A stretch of 64,000 nucleotides of DNA from positions 62,001 through 126,000 of the forward strand of contig CAWBKK010000005.1 of the NCBI GenBank assembly GCA_963789355.1. Direction: 5' to 3'. This document shows positions 51,415 through 59,881 of the stretch, in pieces. Positions within the stretch are counted from its first letter, which is position 1, and each line of letters starts with the position of its first letter. Source of the stretch: Gaiellasilicea sp963789355. Its GTDB lineage: Bacteria; Actinomycetota; Thermoleophilia; Gaiellales; Gaiellaceae. The translations under genes were made by a program, and so were the position numbers. Below the pieces are notes generated by a model. The model was given only the letters and a program-made list of their open reading frames with translations. It had not been told where the DNA came from and did not search any database.

Positions 51415-52725
51415 CTAGGGCGTGGGCGGCAACGTCGGAAGAGGCAGCGAAGGAACCGGCACCGGCGGAGCGCTAGCCCCAGCGGCGCCCGCCGCGCCGG
51501 TCGGGTCGACAGGCGCCGGCAGGGACGGAGCCGCGGGAAGCGGCACCGGACCGGCACCGACGGCCGGAACCGGAGCCGAGACCGGCGGAACGTGAACCGA
51601 GGCTACGGGCGGGGCGGGAACCGACACGGCAGGGGGACCCTGCACGGGGACGACCGGCGGGACCTGCACCGGCAGGGTGGGCCTCACCGGGACCGGCGCG
51701 GCCGGCGGTGCCGGGAGCTCAACGGGCGTGGGCACCACCTGGGAGCCCATGGTGACGGGAGCCGCGGCCAGCTCCGGTGCGGAAGCCGGCTGCGGGCTCC
51801 CCGCGCTCGGAGCTCCGGCCGAAGGATCGGTTGCGGGCGGGGCCGACGTCGGCGCCGGGATGGCGCCGGGCCGCGACCGTGGCGCCGGCTGGACTCTCGG
51901 GGCGGCGCGGACCACCACCGGGGACGCCGCAGTTCTCTTCGGACTCCTGGCAGCTGCCGAGCTGGCCACCAGCCTTGCGCCAGCCGGTTTCGCGCTGTGC
52001 GAGACATCGGACTTCGCGGCACCAGCGGGCCGCTCTCGTTGTTCCGCTTGCGAAGTCGGGACTGCGACGCTGGCTCCGGCCACCGTCAGCGCGGCGGCCC
52101 CGACCACACCGGCGGCACGCGGCGTCAGCACGGTCAGCTCGACCCGCGACACCAAGCCGGCGAGCCAGCCGGGGAACGGCGGCAGGAAGCCACCGGTCCG
52201 CTGGATCGCCACGGTCGGCGGCTCCAGCTCCTGACGCAGCGAGCGACGCGCGCGGAAGAGCAACATCTGCACCGAGCCCACTGTCGAGTCGACCTCGTCG
52301 GCGATTTCCTCGTAGGAGAGGCCGACGATCTCGCGCAGGACGAAGACGCGCCGCTGCTCGGAGGGCAGCGCTGCGAGAGCCTCGGCGAGCGCCTGCGCTT
52401 GCTCGTGCGAGAGATCGGCTGCCAGCGGAAAGTCGGCGTCGTCGAGCGTCTCCTCGCGCGGACGGCGCTGCGCGGTGCGGAAGCGGCGGCGGCGAACGTT
52501 CTCGGAGATGGCGAGCAGCCAGGCGCGCGGCGATCGCGGCTCCGTCCCTCCGAGCACGGCTCGATAGGCGTCGACGAAGGCGGCCTGCGTCACGTCCTCG
52601 GCATCGTGGGCGTTGCCGAGCTCGCGCAGCGCGGCCCGATAGACGTCCTCGTGATGCCCCCGATAGAGCTCTTCGAAGGTGAGGTCCACGGCGGCACGAG
52701 GGGGACTGACGCGAGTCGGGGCCAT
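51415..52725 (-). CDS. ECF sigma factor with membrane helix and Pro-rich C-terminal tail
   Basis: A 436-residue protein. Residues about 15-85 are sigma region 2 (TFEELYRGHHEDVYRAALRE, DAEDVTQAAFVDAYRA). Residues 110-165 are region 4 (LPSEQRRVFVLREIVGLSYE, EEIADEVDSTVGSVQMLLFR). A hydrophobic segment (PRAAGVVGAAALTVAGASVA) at about 200-222 follows, then some 210 residues rich in Pro, Val, Ala and Ser with PVP/PPVP repeats. ECF sigma factors normally end after region 4, near residue 180-200. ATG 52725 excludes an upstream basic stretch. No separate anti-sigma gene is adjacent. Confidence 0.88.
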   Translation of the reverse strand: MAPTRVSPPRAAVDLTFEELYRGHHEDVYRAALRELGNAHDAEDVTQAAFVDAYRAVLGGTEPRSPRAWLLAISENVRRRRFRTAQRRPREETLDDADFPLAADLSHEQAQALAEALAALPSEQRRVFVLREIVGLSYEEIADEVDSTVGSVQMLLFRARRSLRQELEPPTVAIQRTGGFLPPFPGWLAGLVSRVELTVLTPRAAGVVGAAALTVAGASVAVPTSQAEQRERPAGAAKSDVSHSAKPAGARLVASSAAARSPKRTAASPVVVRAAPRVQPAPRSRPGAIPAPTSAPPATDPSAGAPSAGSPQPASAPELAAAPVTMGSQVVPTPVELPAPPAAPVPVRPTLPVQVPPVVPVQGPPAVSVPAPPVASVHVPPVSAPVPAVGAGPVPLPAAPSLPAPVDPTGAAGAAGASAPPVPVPSLPLPTLPPTP

Positions 52726-52820
52726 TCTCCAGAGATAACGGCCGCGAAGCCCGGGGAGATGCGGGGTCAGCGCGTCGGTGAGAAGACGCCTCGACGTCCG
52801 CAAACGGCGAGAATCGCGCG

Positions 52821-54563
52821 ATGCGCGTGGCCCTCGTCGTCCTCGTCCTGCTCGCGGCCGCACCCGCGCAGGCCGGCGTCCGCGTCGTGCCGCCGTTCGA
52901 CCCGGCCGAGTACGCGGGCCGGGCAGCGGTGGGGCTGCTCGTGCCTGGTGCTGGCCCGACCGTGACGCGCGAGTCCGCGCTCGCGGCGCTACTGCGGGGA
53001 GAGCTCGAGCACGACTTGCTCGGCGGAGTCGCAGACGGGGAGAATCGAATCGAGCTCGGGGCGGCCGGCGGGCCGGACATCCTCGTCTCGCTGCCGCCGC
53101 CGGGCCGCAGCGACAACGACGTGCGGTATCCGATCGCGCTCCTCGGCGAGCGCGGCCTCCTCACTTCCGACTCGACGCGGCTCGACGGGCTCGTGTCGAT
53201 CACCGACATCGCGACCGGCCGCCTCCGGGTCGTCGGCGGCGACGACCCGGCCGCTGCGTTGCGGACACTCGACGCCCGGATCGACCGGAACGACCGCCGG
53301 CGCCTCCCACTGACGATCGCGCTCGCGGCCCTGCTGATCGGACTTGCGTTCGTCCGCCCTCGTTACGCGCTCCGGGCGCTGCTCGTGGTGCTGGCGGCGA
53401 ACCTCTGGCTGAGCCCGGTGCTGGCGCTCGTCGCCGGGCTGGCCGCGCTGCTGCTTCCGCTCGGCTGGGCGTGCGCAGCGATCCTCGCCGCCTATCTCGC
53501 CTCGATGGGACTGGACGCCGAGACGGTCGCGCTCTCGCCGTTCGGGCCCTCCCAGGCCGGCCGGTTCTACGGCGTCAACAATCTGCTCGAGACGATGCTG
53601 CTCGCGCCGGCGCTCGCCGGAGCGGCGATGCTCGGTCGGGCTGGCGTCCTCGTCGCGGCGCTCGCGTTCGTCACGATCGGAGGCAACCGGTTCGGCGCCG
53701 ACGGCGGCGGGATCGTCGTCCTCGCCGTCTCGTATCTCGTTCTCTGGCTGCGGCTGCGGGGTGAGCGCCCGACGTGGCGGCTCGCCGGAATCGTCGCCGC
53801 CGGTGCCGTCTCGCTCGCGCTCGTCCTGCTCGGGATCGACGCGGCAACCGGGGGATCGAGCCACGTCACCGCTGCCGTCGGCGACGGGCCGGGGGCCCTG
53901 GCGAGCGACCTCGCCGACCGGATCGAGCTGTCCGTCCGGCGTACGGCGGCAACTGTGGGTGCGATGGCGGTGGTGCTCGGATCGCTCGCGATCCTCGTCG
54001 CGGTGGCGCTTCGCGCCCGGCGCGGCGCGGTGCTCGACGCGTTCCTCGTCGCCCTCGCCGTCTCGGTCGTCGTCAACGACACGCCCGGTGATGTCCTGGG
54101 CGCGGGCGCTGCGATCGCGATCGCACTTGCTCGACACACACCCGAGCACGGCTGGTTAAGCTCTCCGCCAATGCGCCGCGTGGCCTTCCTGCTCGTTCTT
54201 CTCGCACTCTCGCTCGGCCTCGCCGGCTGCGGCGGCGGCGAGGAAGTCGGTGCGACACCGGAGACGATCGAGGGAACGCTGCCGGAGGTGACGACGTCGG
54301 AAGAGCCCTCTTCCACGCTCGAAGGCGATGCTTCAGGTGGGGCGATGGTCTTCAGCTCGGCCGGCTGTGGCGGCTGCCATACGCTCGAGGCGGCCGGCTC
54401 GTCGGGCAGCGTCGGCCCCAATCTCGACGAGTCGCAGCCCGACTTCGCGCTCACGATCGACCGCGTCACGAACGGCCAAGGGGCGATGCCGTCGTTCGGA
54501 GACCAGCTGAGCGAGCAGGACATCGCCGACGTCGCCCAGTACGTCGTCGAGTCGACCTCCTGA
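52821..54563 (+). CDS. Multi-pass membrane protein fused in frame to a c-type cytochrome
   Basis: A 580-residue frame. Residues 1-18 are a signal peptide; about 20-150 are extracytoplasmic; about 155-440 hold some nine hydrophobic helices. At residue 451 a second N-terminus appears: MRRVAFLLVLLALSLGLAGC, a lipoprotein signal, followed by a Glu/Thr linker and a class I cytochrome c with haem motif CGGCH (about 516-520) and axial Met in GAMPSFGDQL. No stop codon separates the halves. The stretch before ATG 54171 (GCTGGTTAAGCTCTCCGCCA) looks intergenic. So the actual products may be one fusion, or two proteins with an internal start. Confidence 0.8.
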   Translation: MRVALVVLVLLAAAPAQAGVRVVPPFDPAEYAGRAAVGLLVPGAGPTVTRESALAALLRGELEHDLLGGVADGENRIELGAAGGPDILVSLPPPGRSDNDVRYPIALLGERGLLTSDSTRLDGLVSITDIATGRLRVVGGDDPAAALRTLDARIDRNDRRRLPLTIALAALLIGLAFVRPRYALRALLVVLAANLWLSPVLALVAGLAALLLPLGWACAAILAAYLASMGLDAETVALSPFGPSQAGRFYGVNNLLETMLLAPALAGAAMLGRAGVLVAALAFVTIGGNRFGADGGGIVVLAVSYLVLWLRLRGERPTWRLAGIVAAGAVSLALVLLGIDAATGGSSHVTAAVGDGPGALASDLADRIELSVRRTAATVGAMAVVLGSLAILVAVALRARRGAVLDAFLVALAVSVVVNDTPGDVLGAGAAIAIALARHTPEHGWLSSPPMRRVAFLLVLLALSLGLAGCGGGEEVGATPETIEGTLPEVTTSEEPSSTLEGDASGGAMVFSSAGCGGCHTLEAAGSSGSVGPNLDESQPDFALTIDRVTNGQGAMPSFGDQLSEQDIADVAQYVVESTS

Positions 54564-55411
54564 GGCTGCCCGAAGGCTTTCCCCGCGACGTCGCCGCAAT
54601 CGCGTGCGACCTCGACCGGACGCTGATCTGGAAGGACGGTGTCCTGCAGCCGCGGACGATCGCCGCGCTGAGGGCCGCCCACGCGGCCGGGATCCACGTC
54701 GTGATCGCGACCGGCCGGATGTTCCGCTCCGTGCTTCCGTACGCGGAGACGGCCGGGGTCGAGGCGCCGCTCGTCTGCTACCAGGGCGCCGCCGTCGTCG
54801 ACCCGTCCACGCGCGAGTGGCTGCTGCACGAGCCGATCCCGCTGGAGCTCGCGCGCGAGGCGATCGGCGCGGTCGAGGAGAACGGGTTTGCGCTCAACTG
54901 CTACGTCGACGACGACCTCTACGTCGCCGAGGTGACGGAGAACGCTCGCTCCTATGCCGACTTCCAGAGCATCCCGCTGCACGCGGTCGGCGACCTGCGC
55001 GGCTGGATCGAGCGACCGCCGACAAAGCTTGTCGTCGTCGACGATCCCGCTCGCCTCGATGCTCTCCGCCCCGCTCTCGAGGATCGGTTCGGGGAGCGCC
55101 TCTTCATCGCCAAGTCGCTGCCCCACTTCCTCGAGCTCGCGAGCCCGGCGATCTCGAAGGGAAGCGGGCTCGCGTTCGTCGCCGAGCACCTCGGCTTCGC
55201 GGCCGAGCGCACGGTGGCGTTCGGTGACGGTGAGAACGATCTCGAGCTGATCGACTGGGCCGGTTTCGGAGTCGCGGTCGAAAACGCGCACGAGGCGCTG
55301 CAGGCCCGCGCCGATTGGATCTGCCCGTCCGCTGAGGACGAGGGCGTCGCGCAGGTGCTCGAGGCCGTCCTGGAGGGGTTGGCGGAACGTCGCTCGCTGA
55401 CGAGGCCGTGA
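54560..55411 (+). CDS. HAD-superfamily phosphatase, Cof type, CTG start
   Basis: A 283-residue Cof-like HAD hydrolase. Motif I is IACDLDRTLIWKDG (DxDxT form), motif II VVIATGRMF, the Lys region PAISKGSGLAFVAEHLG and motif IV VAFGDGENDLELIDWAG. These enzymes dephosphorylate sugar phosphates and flavin-related compounds. Motif I must be included, yet no ATG, GTG or TTG precedes it in frame after the previous gene. CTG 54560 overlaps the upstream TGA as CTGA, which suggests coupled initiation at a rare start codon. Confidence 0.88.
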   Translation: MRLPEGFPRDVAAIACDLDRTLIWKDGVLQPRTIAALRAAHAAGIHVVIATGRMFRSVLPYAETAGVEAPLVCYQGAAVVDPSTREWLLHEPIPLELAREAIGAVEENGFALNCYVDDDLYVAEVTENARSYADFQSIPLHAVGDLRGWIERPPTKLVVVDDPARLDALRPALEDRFGERLFIAKSLPHFLELASPAISKGSGLAFVAEHLGFAAERTVAFGDGENDLELIDWAGFGVAVENAHEALQARADWICPSAEDEGVAQVLEAVLEGLAERRSLTRP

Positions 55412-55441
55412 TGCTCGCTTCGAGGCAAGGACGCAGGGAGC

Positions 55442-55462
55442 GCCGATAGCATCGCTATCGGC
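55442..55462. terminator. Hairpin between the HAD gene and serS
   Basis: Perfect 9-bp stem GCCGATAGC / GCTATCGGC with a 3-base loop, 30 bases after the HAD stop. No T-run. It may end that transcript or sit in the serS leader. Confidence 0.5.
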
Positions 55463-55547
55463 GTGACTGAGGACGCTGCATCGGGGCGAGCAGCGCGGTC
55501 TCGTCGGCTCAACCGATGTTTCGCCAATCCCTCCTAGACTCCCGCGC

Positions 55548-56750
55548 ATGATCGACCTCAAGGCCGCGCGCAACGACCCGGACGCCACCCGCGCGGCGCT
55601 GGCGCGCAAGGGCGCCGCCGAGACGTTCGACGCGCTGCTCGCCGCAGACGAGCGCTGGCGTGTGCTCGTGCCCAGGCTCGACGAGCTGCGCGGAAAGACC
55701 AAGCTGAAGGGCAAGCCGTCACCGGAGCAGCTCGCCGAGCTGCAGCAGGTGAAGGAGCAGCTACGCGCAGCGGAGGAGGAGTACGCCGCGGCCGAGACGG
55801 CCCGTGACGAGCTACTCGCGCAGGTGCCGAATCCGCCGCACGAGTCGGTGCCCGACGGAGCCGACGAGGAGGACGCGGTCGAGATCTCGCGCTCGGGCGA
55901 GCCGCCGCAGCTGGCGGACGTGCGCGAGCACACGGAGGTGGGACGCTTCGACATGGAGCGGGCTGCGCGCCTCTCGGGCTCGCGCTTCGGCTACCTGATC
56001 GGCGATACGGCGCTGCTGGCATTCGCGCTCTACCGGGCGGCTCTCGACCACCTCGCGACCAACGGCTTCACGCCGGTGTTGCCCCCGGTGCTCGTGCGGG
56101 AGGAGGCGATGACGGGAACCGGCTTCTTCCCGACCGAGCGGACGAACATCTACGCGCTCGCCGACGACGACCTCTACCTGACCGGCACCTCCGAGGTCGC
56201 GCTCGCCGGCCTGCACATGGGCGAGATCATCCCGGCCGAGGAGCTACCGCTCCGCTACGCCGGCTTCTCGACCAACTTCCGCCGCGAGGCCGGCGCGGCC
56301 GGTAAGGACACGCGCGGGATGTTCCGCGTCCATCAGTTCAACAAGGTGGAGATGTTCGTCTACACGACCGTCGCGGAGTCGTGGCCGGAGCACGAGCGGC
56401 TGCTGGCGCTGGAGGAAACGTTCGTGCAGATGCTTGGCCTGCCGTACCGTGTCGTCAACGTCGCCGCCGGCGACCTCGGTGCCCCAGCGGCGAAGAAGTT
56501 CGACATCGAGGCGTGGTTCCCGTCGCAGGAGCGCTACCGCGAGATCACATCCTGCTCGAACACGACCGACTTCCAATCGCGACGGCTCGGCATCCGCACC
56601 CGCGCCGAGGGTGGAATCGCCCCGGTGCACACGCTGAACGGGACGATGGTCACCGACCGCGCCCTGCTCGCGATCCTGGAGAACTTCCAGGGCGACGTGC
56701 CGGACGCGCTCCGCCGCTACGGCGCCCCCGAGCGCATCTCCTCGACGTAG
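55548..56750 (+). CDS. serS: Seryl-tRNA synthetase
   Basis: A 400-residue class II synthetase. The N-terminal coiled-coil arm spans about residues 30-105 (the ELRGKTKLKGKPSPEQL stretch and following heptads). The catalytic core has LPPVLVREEAMTGTGFFP, LTGTSEVALAGLHMGE, motif 2 FSTNFRREAGAAGKDTRGMF, and motif 3 LNGTMVTDRALLAILENFQ. Length is slightly short because the arm is compact. It charges tRNA-Ser; a tRNA-Ser(UGA) gene lies 160 bp downstream. Start ATG 55548. Confidence 0.96.
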   Translation: MIDLKAARNDPDATRAALARKGAAETFDALLAADERWRVLVPRLDELRGKTKLKGKPSPEQLAELQQVKEQLRAAEEEYAAAETARDELLAQVPNPPHESVPDGADEEDAVEISRSGEPPQLADVREHTEVGRFDMERAARLSGSRFGYLIGDTALLAFALYRAALDHLATNGFTPVLPPVLVREEAMTGTGFFPTERTNIYALADDDLYLTGTSEVALAGLHMGEIIPAEELPLRYAGFSTNFRREAGAAGKDTRGMFRVHQFNKVEMFVYTTVAESWPEHERLLALEETFVQMLGLPYRVVNVAAGDLGAPAAKKFDIEAWFPSQERYREITSCSNTTDFQSRRLGIRTRAEGGIAPVHTLNGTMVTDRALLAILENFQGDVPDALRRYGAPERISST

Positions 56751-56911
56751 CGCGTCCGGTTCGGCGACGCCTCCGGCCGACCGCTGCCGCCCGCGGTCGG
56801 CCGGAGACTCGCCGAGTCAGGAGCTGTCCCCTGATTGTGGTCTGATTATCCGCCCGGGCGAAGCCGCCACAAGCTGGCCGCCGGGTAGGTTCTCGGGCAG
56901 GATGCGCCGCG

Positions 56912-56998
56912 GGCGGGGTGCCGGAGCGGTCGAACGGGGCGGTCTTGAAAACCGTTGGGCGTGCAAGCGTCCCCTGGGTTCGAATCCCAGCCCCGCCG
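56912..56998 (+). tRNA. tRNA-Ser (anticodon UGA)
   Basis: 87 bases with a long variable arm as expected for serine. Acceptor GGCGGGG pairs with CCCCGCC; discriminator G73. The anticodon loop CUUGAAA gives UGA. The T-arm reads CUGGGUUCGAAUCCCAG. CCA is not encoded. The 3' half is repeated in degraded form at 62523-62572. Confidence 0.97.
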
Positions 56999-57492
56999 TG
57001 AGTTTCCGCACGACAAGCCACTTAGGCATCCACGGCGGCAGCCCGCGTTCTCCGCTCAAGTCCGCTTAAGACAGCTGGTCTGTGGCGCGCACTGGCGCGC
57101 AACTGGCGCGCAGCGTTGCCCGGCGTAGGCCGCGTTCACCGTGCGCAAAGTGCAACCGGGAGCGCCTCATTCGAACCGAGCGCGCAGATCCACACGCCCG
57201 AGAAACCGATCCCCGCCAGTCTGAGCCAGAAAGGCTTGCAAACTGCGGGTTTTTTAGGTGCGGAAGGGCGTGGGCGGGGTGCCGGCCGCGGGAGCGGAGT
57301 AATAGGCTTCCGGGGATCGGGAAGCGGGGGATCGCCCGCACTCACGCCTCGCGGGTCTCGCTCATGGCGTTCGGGCGGAGGTGAGGGGCACTACTTTCGC
57401 GAGAAACGGGGTGAGGGGGAACTCAGAGATATCTAGTCAGGGTCGAGCAAGGTCGTGCCACCGCAAGTTTAATTAGGTAATGAGGAGGATGC
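56999..57492. other. Left end of tRNA-Ser island, no gene
   Basis: About 490 bp without a convincing coding frame. It holds three TGGCGCGC units at 57083-57111. The last 80 bases are AT-richer and probably carry the peptidase promoter. No integrase. Confidence 0.55.
57083..57111 (+). repeat. TGGCGCGC repeat cluster, left
   Basis: TGGCGCGC at 57083-57090, 57093-57100 and 57104-57111, periods 10 and 11. 85 bp inside the tRNA-Ser junction. Related units lie at 59420-59438 and 62457-62476. Confidence 0.65.
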
Positions 57493-59049
57493 ATGATCGG
57501 CAAGTCAGTTCGTTCTCTAGCATTGTTGGGGGTTATCGCAACGTTGGCGTTCGCGCCTGGGGCAATGGCTGCCCCTGCTGCTGCCTGCGATAATCGAGTC
57601 AATAATACTCAGGCAAAACTTCTGGAGTGCGTCACACTTGAAGGGGTCCGTGAGCATCAAGCTGCCCTCCAGGCAATCGCTGACGCCAATGGCGGTACGC
57701 GTGCCTCAGGTACTCCTGGCTACGAGGAAAGCGTTGAATATGTCGTCGAACGAATGACCGCGGCGGGCTACAACGTCACGCTTCACAGTTTCCCGTTCCT
57801 ATACACACCGCCGGCAACGCTCCGACAGCTAACGCCAGTCAATGCAACCTATCCCACGGGCGCATTCACTGGGACAGGCTATGGCGAGACAACTGCCACG
57901 GTGACGCCCATCGACATCAATCTTGTGAGTCCGGCCACGGCTACCAGTGGGTGCCAGGGAGCCTTTACAGAGGCTTTCGTTGGCGCTCCCATCGTTCCCG
58001 ACCCAGGCGGCCCGGACGACTTTGCCGGCTTCACCGCAGGGAATATTGCGTTGGTTCAGCGTGGATCATGCAGCTTCGGCCTCAAAGCGAAGAACGCTGA
58101 AGCCGCTGGCGCGTCTGCAGTGATCATCTTCAACCAGGGCAGCGACCCGACTCGGTTCGGTCTCATCGTCGGAACGCTCGGCACGGGCGTAACCGTGACT
58201 ATCCCAGTGGTCGGCGCATCCTTCGCCGACGGGCAGACGCTGGCGCAGCCGGGTTCGACCGCTTATATAAAGGTTGATCCACCACGCACCATCACGGTCA
58301 ACAACGTCATCGCCGAATCCAAGGGTGGTGACCCCAATAATGTCGTGATGGCAGGAGCTCACCTGGACTCAGTGCAAGCAGGGCCTGGAATCAATGACAA
58401 TGGATCCGGCTCCGCCGCGCTTCTCGAAGTTGCCGAGCAGATGGCAAAGGTCAAGCCACGTAACAAAGTCCGCTTCGCATGGTGGGGCGCCGAGGAAGCC
58501 GGTTTGGTCGGTTCAACGGCCTACGTAAATAGTCTCAGCCAGGCAGACAGAGATAAGATCGCGCTCTATTTGAACTTTGACATGGTGGGTTCTCCAAATC
58601 ATGTCTTCTTCATTTACGATGGCGATAACTCAGATGGCGTCGGGGCGCCTGCCGGCCCCGCGGGTTCAGCCGCGATCGAAAAGACGTTTGAGCGGTACTA
58701 CAACAGTGTCGGTGTGCCATTCAAAGGCACCGACTTCTCCGGCCGCTCAGACTACGGCCCCTTCATCGCGGTGGGCATTCCCTCCGGCGGTCTCTTCACC
58801 GGCGCCGAAGGAATCAAGACCCCAGCCGAAGCCGCGATCTGGGGTGGCACCGCCGGGCAACAATACGACCCGTGCTACCACCTCGCTTGCGATACCTACA
58901 ACAACGTCAACCCTTACGCGCTTGATACCAACTCGGATGCCATCGCCTATGCCGTACTCCAGTACGCCATGAACACAGGCGATGTCAACGGCAAGAAGGG
59001 GAAGGGGAACTTCAAGGTCGCTCCGACGGAGTTGCTGCCAGCCACCTAA
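57493..59049 (+). CDS. Secreted M28 aminopeptidase with PA domain
   Basis: A 518-residue exported zinc peptidase. Signal peptide: VRSLALLGVIATLAFAPGAM to AMA. A protease-associated domain spans about 130-270 (GNIALVQRGSCSFGLKAKNA, GASAVIIFNQG). The M28 core has GAHLDSVQAGPGINDNGSGS (His, two Asp), WWGAEEAGLVGS (catalytic Glu-Glu), LNFDMVGSPN and CYHLACDT (last His). Such enzymes resemble Streptomyces griseus aminopeptidase. A clean GAGGAGG precedes ATG 57493. Codon choice is visibly less GC-rich than the backbone (many A/T third positions), a sign of recent transfer. Confidence 0.93.
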   Translation: MIGKSVRSLALLGVIATLAFAPGAMAAPAAACDNRVNNTQAKLLECVTLEGVREHQAALQAIADANGGTRASGTPGYEESVEYVVERMTAAGYNVTLHSFPFLYTPPATLRQLTPVNATYPTGAFTGTGYGETTATVTPIDINLVSPATATSGCQGAFTEAFVGAPIVPDPGGPDDFAGFTAGNIALVQRGSCSFGLKAKNAEAAGASAVIIFNQGSDPTRFGLIVGTLGTGVTVTIPVVGASFADGQTLAQPGSTAYIKVDPPRTITVNNVIAESKGGDPNNVVMAGAHLDSVQAGPGINDNGSGSAALLEVAEQMAKVKPRNKVRFAWWGAEEAGLVGSTAYVNSLSQADRDKIALYLNFDMVGSPNHVFFIYDGDNSDGVGAPAGPAGSAAIEKTFERYYNSVGVPFKGTDFSGRSDYGPFIAVGIPSGGLFTGAEGIKTPAEAAIWGGTAGQQYDPCYHLACDTYNNVNPYALDTNSDAIAYAVLQYAMNTGDVNGKKGKGNFKVAPTELLPAT

Positions 59050-59071
59050 CAAGGAAGCCTGCTGACTGAGG

Positions 59072-59103
59072 AAGCACCCACGCTCATCTGAGCGTGGGTG
59101 CTT
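59072..59103 (+). terminator. Rho-independent-type terminator of the M28 peptidase
   Basis: Perfect 15-bp stem AAGCACCCACGCTCA / TGAGCGTGGGTGCTT around a 2-base loop, followed by TCCTG. It starts 22 bases after the stop codon. Confidence 0.85.
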
Positions 59104-59518
59104 TCCTGTACGGCCGCCGTAGCGCCCATATCGGTCAACCCCTTGACGGTGCTCAGGTCATCGCCCCGTCGCGTGTAGGCGGTGGGCGAGGTCTTGTACA
59201 TCGATGCGGCGAGTCACCGAGCCGGGCTCCGCCGAGGTCGGGGAGGATGCGTCCGCGGAGTGCTTGCTCATAGCCACGAACGACGGAAGCTTGTATGGAT
59301 CGCCGCTCCGGTTCCTGATCGGCCCTGGCTTAGCGTCATGGACGCGATGACCTCATCTCCGAACAACTCCGCTGCGGGCCGCTCATCTGGTGATCGACTG
59401 GCGCAATCTGGTGATCGACCGGCGCGCAACTGGCGCGCCGCAGAGAGGTGTCGGAAAACGCAACAGTTGTTTGCATTTCCCCGTTAGCGCCCCTTCGTCG
59501 CGTAACAGCGCAGACGTC
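59104..59518. other. Non-coding stretch with a repeat cluster
   Basis: About 415 bp with no gene I trust; one 101-codon frame has no protein-like features. It contains the middle repeat cluster (59384-59438). Confidence 0.5.
59384..59438 (+). repeat. Middle repeat cluster of tRNA-Ser island
   Basis: ATCTGGTGATCGA occurs at 59384-59396 and 59406-59418 (period 22). CGGCGCGC and TGGCGCGC follow at 59420-59427 and 59431-59438. The latter units match the clusters at both ends. Confidence 0.6.
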
Positions 59519-59881
59519 CTAGCCCTTGCGGAGGACCCGGAGGCGGAGTGCTAGCTTCCCGCTCTTGGCACAGTCAACCGTCACCGGCCAGCGGCCGGGA
59601 TTGGTATTCGTTCCTACCCGCCACCGCCAGGTAATCGTAGCCCCGGTCTTCGCTCCTAGCCCTTGAGCGCGAGAAGTCACCGTGTCGTAGACGACTTTGA
59701 TCGTGCAGCGAGCGCGGGGTGCGACGGTGACGGTTAGCGTCGCCTGGTCACCGGCTCGCACGGTTCCCGTGAATGTCTGCTTGCGTACCGCCGCGCTTGC
59801 AGTTGCCACGAGAATCAGTGCCAGGGCTGTACCAAGCATCATCGCCCGCACGAGCGTTCCTGCACGCGTCAATTCTCGCAC
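59519..59881 (-). CDS. Small secreted protein of unknown function
   Basis: A 120-residue frame with a signal peptide (VRAMMLGTALALILVATASA) and a mature part rich in Thr, Val and Arg: FTGTVRAGDQATLTVTVAPR, ARCTIKVVYDTVTSRAQ and GRWPVTVDCAKSGKLALRLR. The beta-strand pattern and two Cys residues suggest a single Ig-like sandwich. The start may be 59881 or the ATG pair at about 59839-59842. It overlaps the end of the thermonuclease gene by 13 bases on the same strand, so the two are probably co-expressed. Confidence 0.7.
   Translation of the reverse strand: MRELTRAGTLVRAMMLGTALALILVATASAAVRKQTFTGTVRAGDQATLTVTVAPRARCTIKVVYDTVTSRAQGLGAKTGATITWRWRVGTNTNPGRWPVTVDCAKSGKLALRLRVLRKG

Noticed and set aside
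55412..55547. T-box riboswitch upstream of serS
   Set aside because: The 136-bp gap has a short hairpin but no T-box sequence or antiterminator arrangement that I can recognise.
53567..55954. 795-codon minus-strand frame
   Set aside because: Antisense to the membrane/cytochrome protein, the HAD phosphatase and serS; Ser/Ala/Arg-rich with no motifs.
59182..59487. 101-codon plus-strand frame
   Set aside because: Arg/Ser-rich, crosses the repeat cluster, no domain and no ribosome site.
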